A stretch of DNA of 64,000 nucleotides from Acanthosepion lycidas (Eukaryota; Mollusca; Cephalopoda; Sepiida; Sepiidae), in assembly GCA_963932145.1 (NCBI GenBank), contig OZ010586.1:56358340-56422339 (forward strand), in the 5' to 3' direction. Positions within the stretch are counted from its first letter, which is position 1; every line of letters begins with the position of its first letter. A model generated the notes under the pieces. The model worked only from the letters and a program-made list of their open reading frames with translations, was not told the DNA's origin and did not search any database. The position numbers and the translations under genes are program-made. This document shows positions 62,180 through 64,000 of the stretch, in pieces.

Positions 62180-62487
62180 TGTTAAAGGGTCTACATCTTT
62201 TATACAAGTGGACTCGCCCAGTGTGTACTTGTACTGCTGCCGGTGAATACCCAGGAGTGAGAGTGTGAGGTAACCGTTTTGTAGGAGTCAGAGTCGCGAG
62301 CACGTAGACTCAGAAGGAAGTCATACTTCGATACTGAATTTCCCAGACTGTATATATATTATTATTGCTACTAACCGCATTTCTGGATCTACTAACCGTA
62401 TTACCAATTGTATTATTACGACAATACATTTATTTGCTATATTTCATTCCTGCGTTTGTCATTCATTTAAGACCGGAATCCACAACA
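62180..62487 (+). repeat. Right LTR of the Ty3/Gypsy element
   Basis: 308 bp, same ends as the left LTR, preceded by the polypurine tract. Confidence 0.9.
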
Positions 62488-63011
62488 CTTCTGGATTTGA
62501 CTAACTGATTAAGTTAAAAATCTTATAACTTATTTGCGTCTCTAACACATTCCCGGTTCAAAGCTAAAGCGTAATAATGATTAAAAGCTTGCCAATTGAT
62601 TCTATGGTCACTTCTGCAAAGAAGTTAGGTCTCTATTCCTGTCACTATTTCTTCTTTGTTTCTGAAATTTTGTGAAATATATCGAAAAATGGTAACACGT
62701 GATTCAATTACTTTCGCTTCGAAGGAAATAAAATAATTCCAGGCAACAAGACATAAGACTAAAGCTGACTAACCGCCATTAAAACATTGATTCCAAAATA
62801 GACGCATAAACAGTTTAATCCAGATCAGGAGGATTTGGATTAAACTAATTTACTATTGGCTACAATTTCAACACAATATGTAGTTTAACTTGAAAATAAA
62901 ACAATTTTTAATATTGTTTATGTATCGTGTATGTGGCACATAGATAGAAAGATAGATAGATAGACGGTGAATGTCACTTTAACGCTTCAATCTTCAGACC
63001 AAGTTCTTAGT

Positions 63012-63015
<4 letters not shown>
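62488..63015. other. Non-coding; (GATA)n run
   Basis: A short GATA run at 62941-62965. No exon seen. Confidence 0.5.

Positions 63016-63061
<46 letters not shown>
63016..63061. repeat. (TA)n microsatellite
   Basis: About 23 TA units; the Tc1 relic starts right after. Confidence 0.95.
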
Positions 63062-63064
<3 letters not shown>

Positions 63065-63712
63065 GTTTCTGGGGTGTTTTATGTGAGAAGTAGGGAAAAT
63101 GAACTTTATTTTTGTATGGTATCGATTCCACCAGTGGTCGGAAGACATTTGGAGGTATGTTGAGCCATTTCGTTTCAATAGCTGTCTACAGCACCCCCGA
63201 CCCTGATAATTGTAGGGGAAAAAGATTTTTTGTGTGAATAGAGCTCTTCACTGTGTCCCATAAATGCTCGATTGGATTCATGTCCGGCGAGCGTGGTGGC
63301 TCCACCATTTGTAGGAAGTATCCAGAATGCTACTTAAATGGATTTGGGGCAACTTGGGCCCGATAACACGGAATAACACATCGTTGTTGGTAGAAGAACA
63401 TGGTGGGATCTTCTGCTATATTCCATGGACGCTAAAGAGCAGTGAACTGACCCGCATTTAATGTGGATGCGTGATATGGCCTTGAGTTGCTTGTCATATA
63501 ATTCTAGCAAGATGCTTTAGACACGATTATAAAAAAAACTGTGGTCAGCAATGATGTATTCCATGTACACACGTGACACGGTAGATCAAGGCATGTCAAA
63601 TGTCCCTACAATTTCAGAAATGGATTGTCTTAGGTGTATGGTATTCATGACCATGTTCTGTTCAAACTTCCTAATAATTAAAAGTGTATATAGTGTGTCA
63701 ATGTGAACACTG
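63065..63712 (-). mobile_element. Tc1-like element relic, antisense
   Basis: On the minus strand: RQSISEIVGTFDMP.STVSR (N-terminal helix-turn-helix; family I..I...F...STV.R) near 63640. Later come SRRSHHVLLPTTMCYSVL and, near 63290, RSPDMNPIEHLWDTVKSS, the motif carrying the last catalytic acidic residue. C-terminal TKWLNIPPNVFRPLVES follows near 63150. The central catalytic core is mostly deleted: only about 200 of 340 residues are represented. The right end finishes GAACACTG (63712), the outer form of a Tc1 terminus (CAGTG inverted). The left terminus is replaced by the (TA)n array. Confidence 0.75.
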
Positions 63713-63753
63713 CCATGAGAAACTAAGACAGTGTTCACATTGACACACTATAT
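63688..63753. repeat. Perfect 25-bp inverted repeat with 16-bp spacer
   Basis: Left arm 63688-63712 (ATATAGTGTGTCAATGTGAA...), right arm 63729-63753 (CAGTGTTCACATTGACACAC...), exact reverse complements. Spacer CCATGAGAAACTAAGA. The arms begin CAGTG at the spacer side, like two Tc1 ends facing each other. Confidence 0.9.
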
Positions 63754-63864
63754 GTAATAGTACAACTGATATGGGTCTGGGCATTTCCATGACGTCAAGG
63801 TATAGTGGTGCTACCTACCATTACCATTATATACTGCTATTCCATGACTTTGGTATATCAGTTC

Positions 63865-63885
63865 ATATCTATCTATCTATCTATC

Positions 63886-63952
<67 letters not shown>
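63865..63952. repeat. (ATCT)n then (TA)n
   Basis: About five ATCT units followed by about 32 TA units. Confidence 0.95.
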
Positions 63953-63955
<3 letters not shown>

Positions 63956-64000
63956 GGACATGTCAATTTATTCTTATTCACTTTTTAGTCTTTTTTTCTC

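Larger units (their letters stand above)
57615..62487 (+). mobile_element. Ty3/Gypsy LTR element, whole in outline but broken
   Basis: A 4.87-kb element bounded by two LTRs in direct orientation, each starting TGTTAA and ending CACAACA. A G-rich polypurine tract (GGAGGGGGG) lies just before the right LTR. Flanking 5-mers CCTCT and CTTCT could be an imperfect target duplication. Parts, in order: gag-like, zinc-knuckle, protease, reverse transcriptase, RNase H and integrase. The integrase style (HPGKNRMKSLMRSFVYWPNM; PW.....HVDYTGP) is that of the Mag/K02A2.6-like branch, by recall. It is a fossil: the frames are interrupted in roughly ten places. The LTRs differ by about a dozen substitutions plus a few indels over 300 bases, so it is fairly recent rather than ancient. 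It lies in the sense direction in what is probably intron 3 of the membrane protein gene. Confidence 0.9.

Noticed and set aside
63790-63797. Perfect CRE TGACGTCA
   Set aside because: A single 8-mer without other promoter signals is near the chance rate in 64 kb.

Overview
The window looks like a repeat-rich, AT-rich stretch of a metazoan genome, most likely a mollusc and probably an octopus-type cephalopod. That is inference: it rests on one spliced gene with GT-AG introns, many long (TA)n, (CA)n and (TTA)n arrays, and a mix of LINE, Tc1/mariner, hAT, Helitron and Ty3/Gypsy relics. Nothing bacterial, no CRISPR array and no operon is present. Most sequence holds no recognisable gene.

One host gene is well supported, on the + strand, with three coding exons at 50492-50806, 55477-55570 and 55974-56108. 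The reading frame is kept across both introns (junction phases 0 and 1). The predicted protein is a type II membrane protein: an acidic N-terminal tail of about 73 residues, a basic stop, one membrane segment, a Cys-rich neck, a linker, and the start of a galactose-binding, fucolectin/F5-8C-like domain. The last visible exon ends in phase 1 and no following exon is found before the window ends, so the gene should run past the right edge.

Layout. 1-9.3 kb: AT-rich DNA with short foldback elements and a 3-kb antisense R2-superclade LINE (3.6-6.6 kb). 9.36-9.9 kb: an 87-bp tandem repeat with CCAAT boxes, then a cluster of CRE half-sites and an E-box. 10-12 kb: a LINE 3' tail and an antisense mariner. 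13.6 kb: a possible lone first exon. 14.3-18.2 kb: an antisense Tx1-like LINE with ORF1 and ORF2 remains, richer in GC than its surroundings. 20.2-21.7 kb: a jockey/CR1-like LINE. 26.3-31.8 kb: two LINE fragments, two hAT MITEs with target duplications and an antisense Tc1. 36.9-38.9 kb: an RTE-like LINE, a Tc1 scrap and a pair of tRNA-like SINE heads in opposite orientation. 42.0-43.8 kb: a Helitron remnant. 48.3 kb: a mariner. 49.2-56.1 kb: the host gene, with two opposed LINE copies in its first intron. 57.6-62.5 kb: a Ty3/Gypsy element with both LTRs. 63.1-63.75 kb: a Tc1 relic ending in a perfect 25-bp inverted repeat.

No mobile element here looks active: all carry broken frames or altered catalytic residues. 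Several TE fragments begin or end right at (TA)n arrays. I found no clear new biological system. The best candidates for a second look are the membrane lectin-like gene, the inverted SINE-head pair, the tandem CCAAT array and the Helitron remnant.
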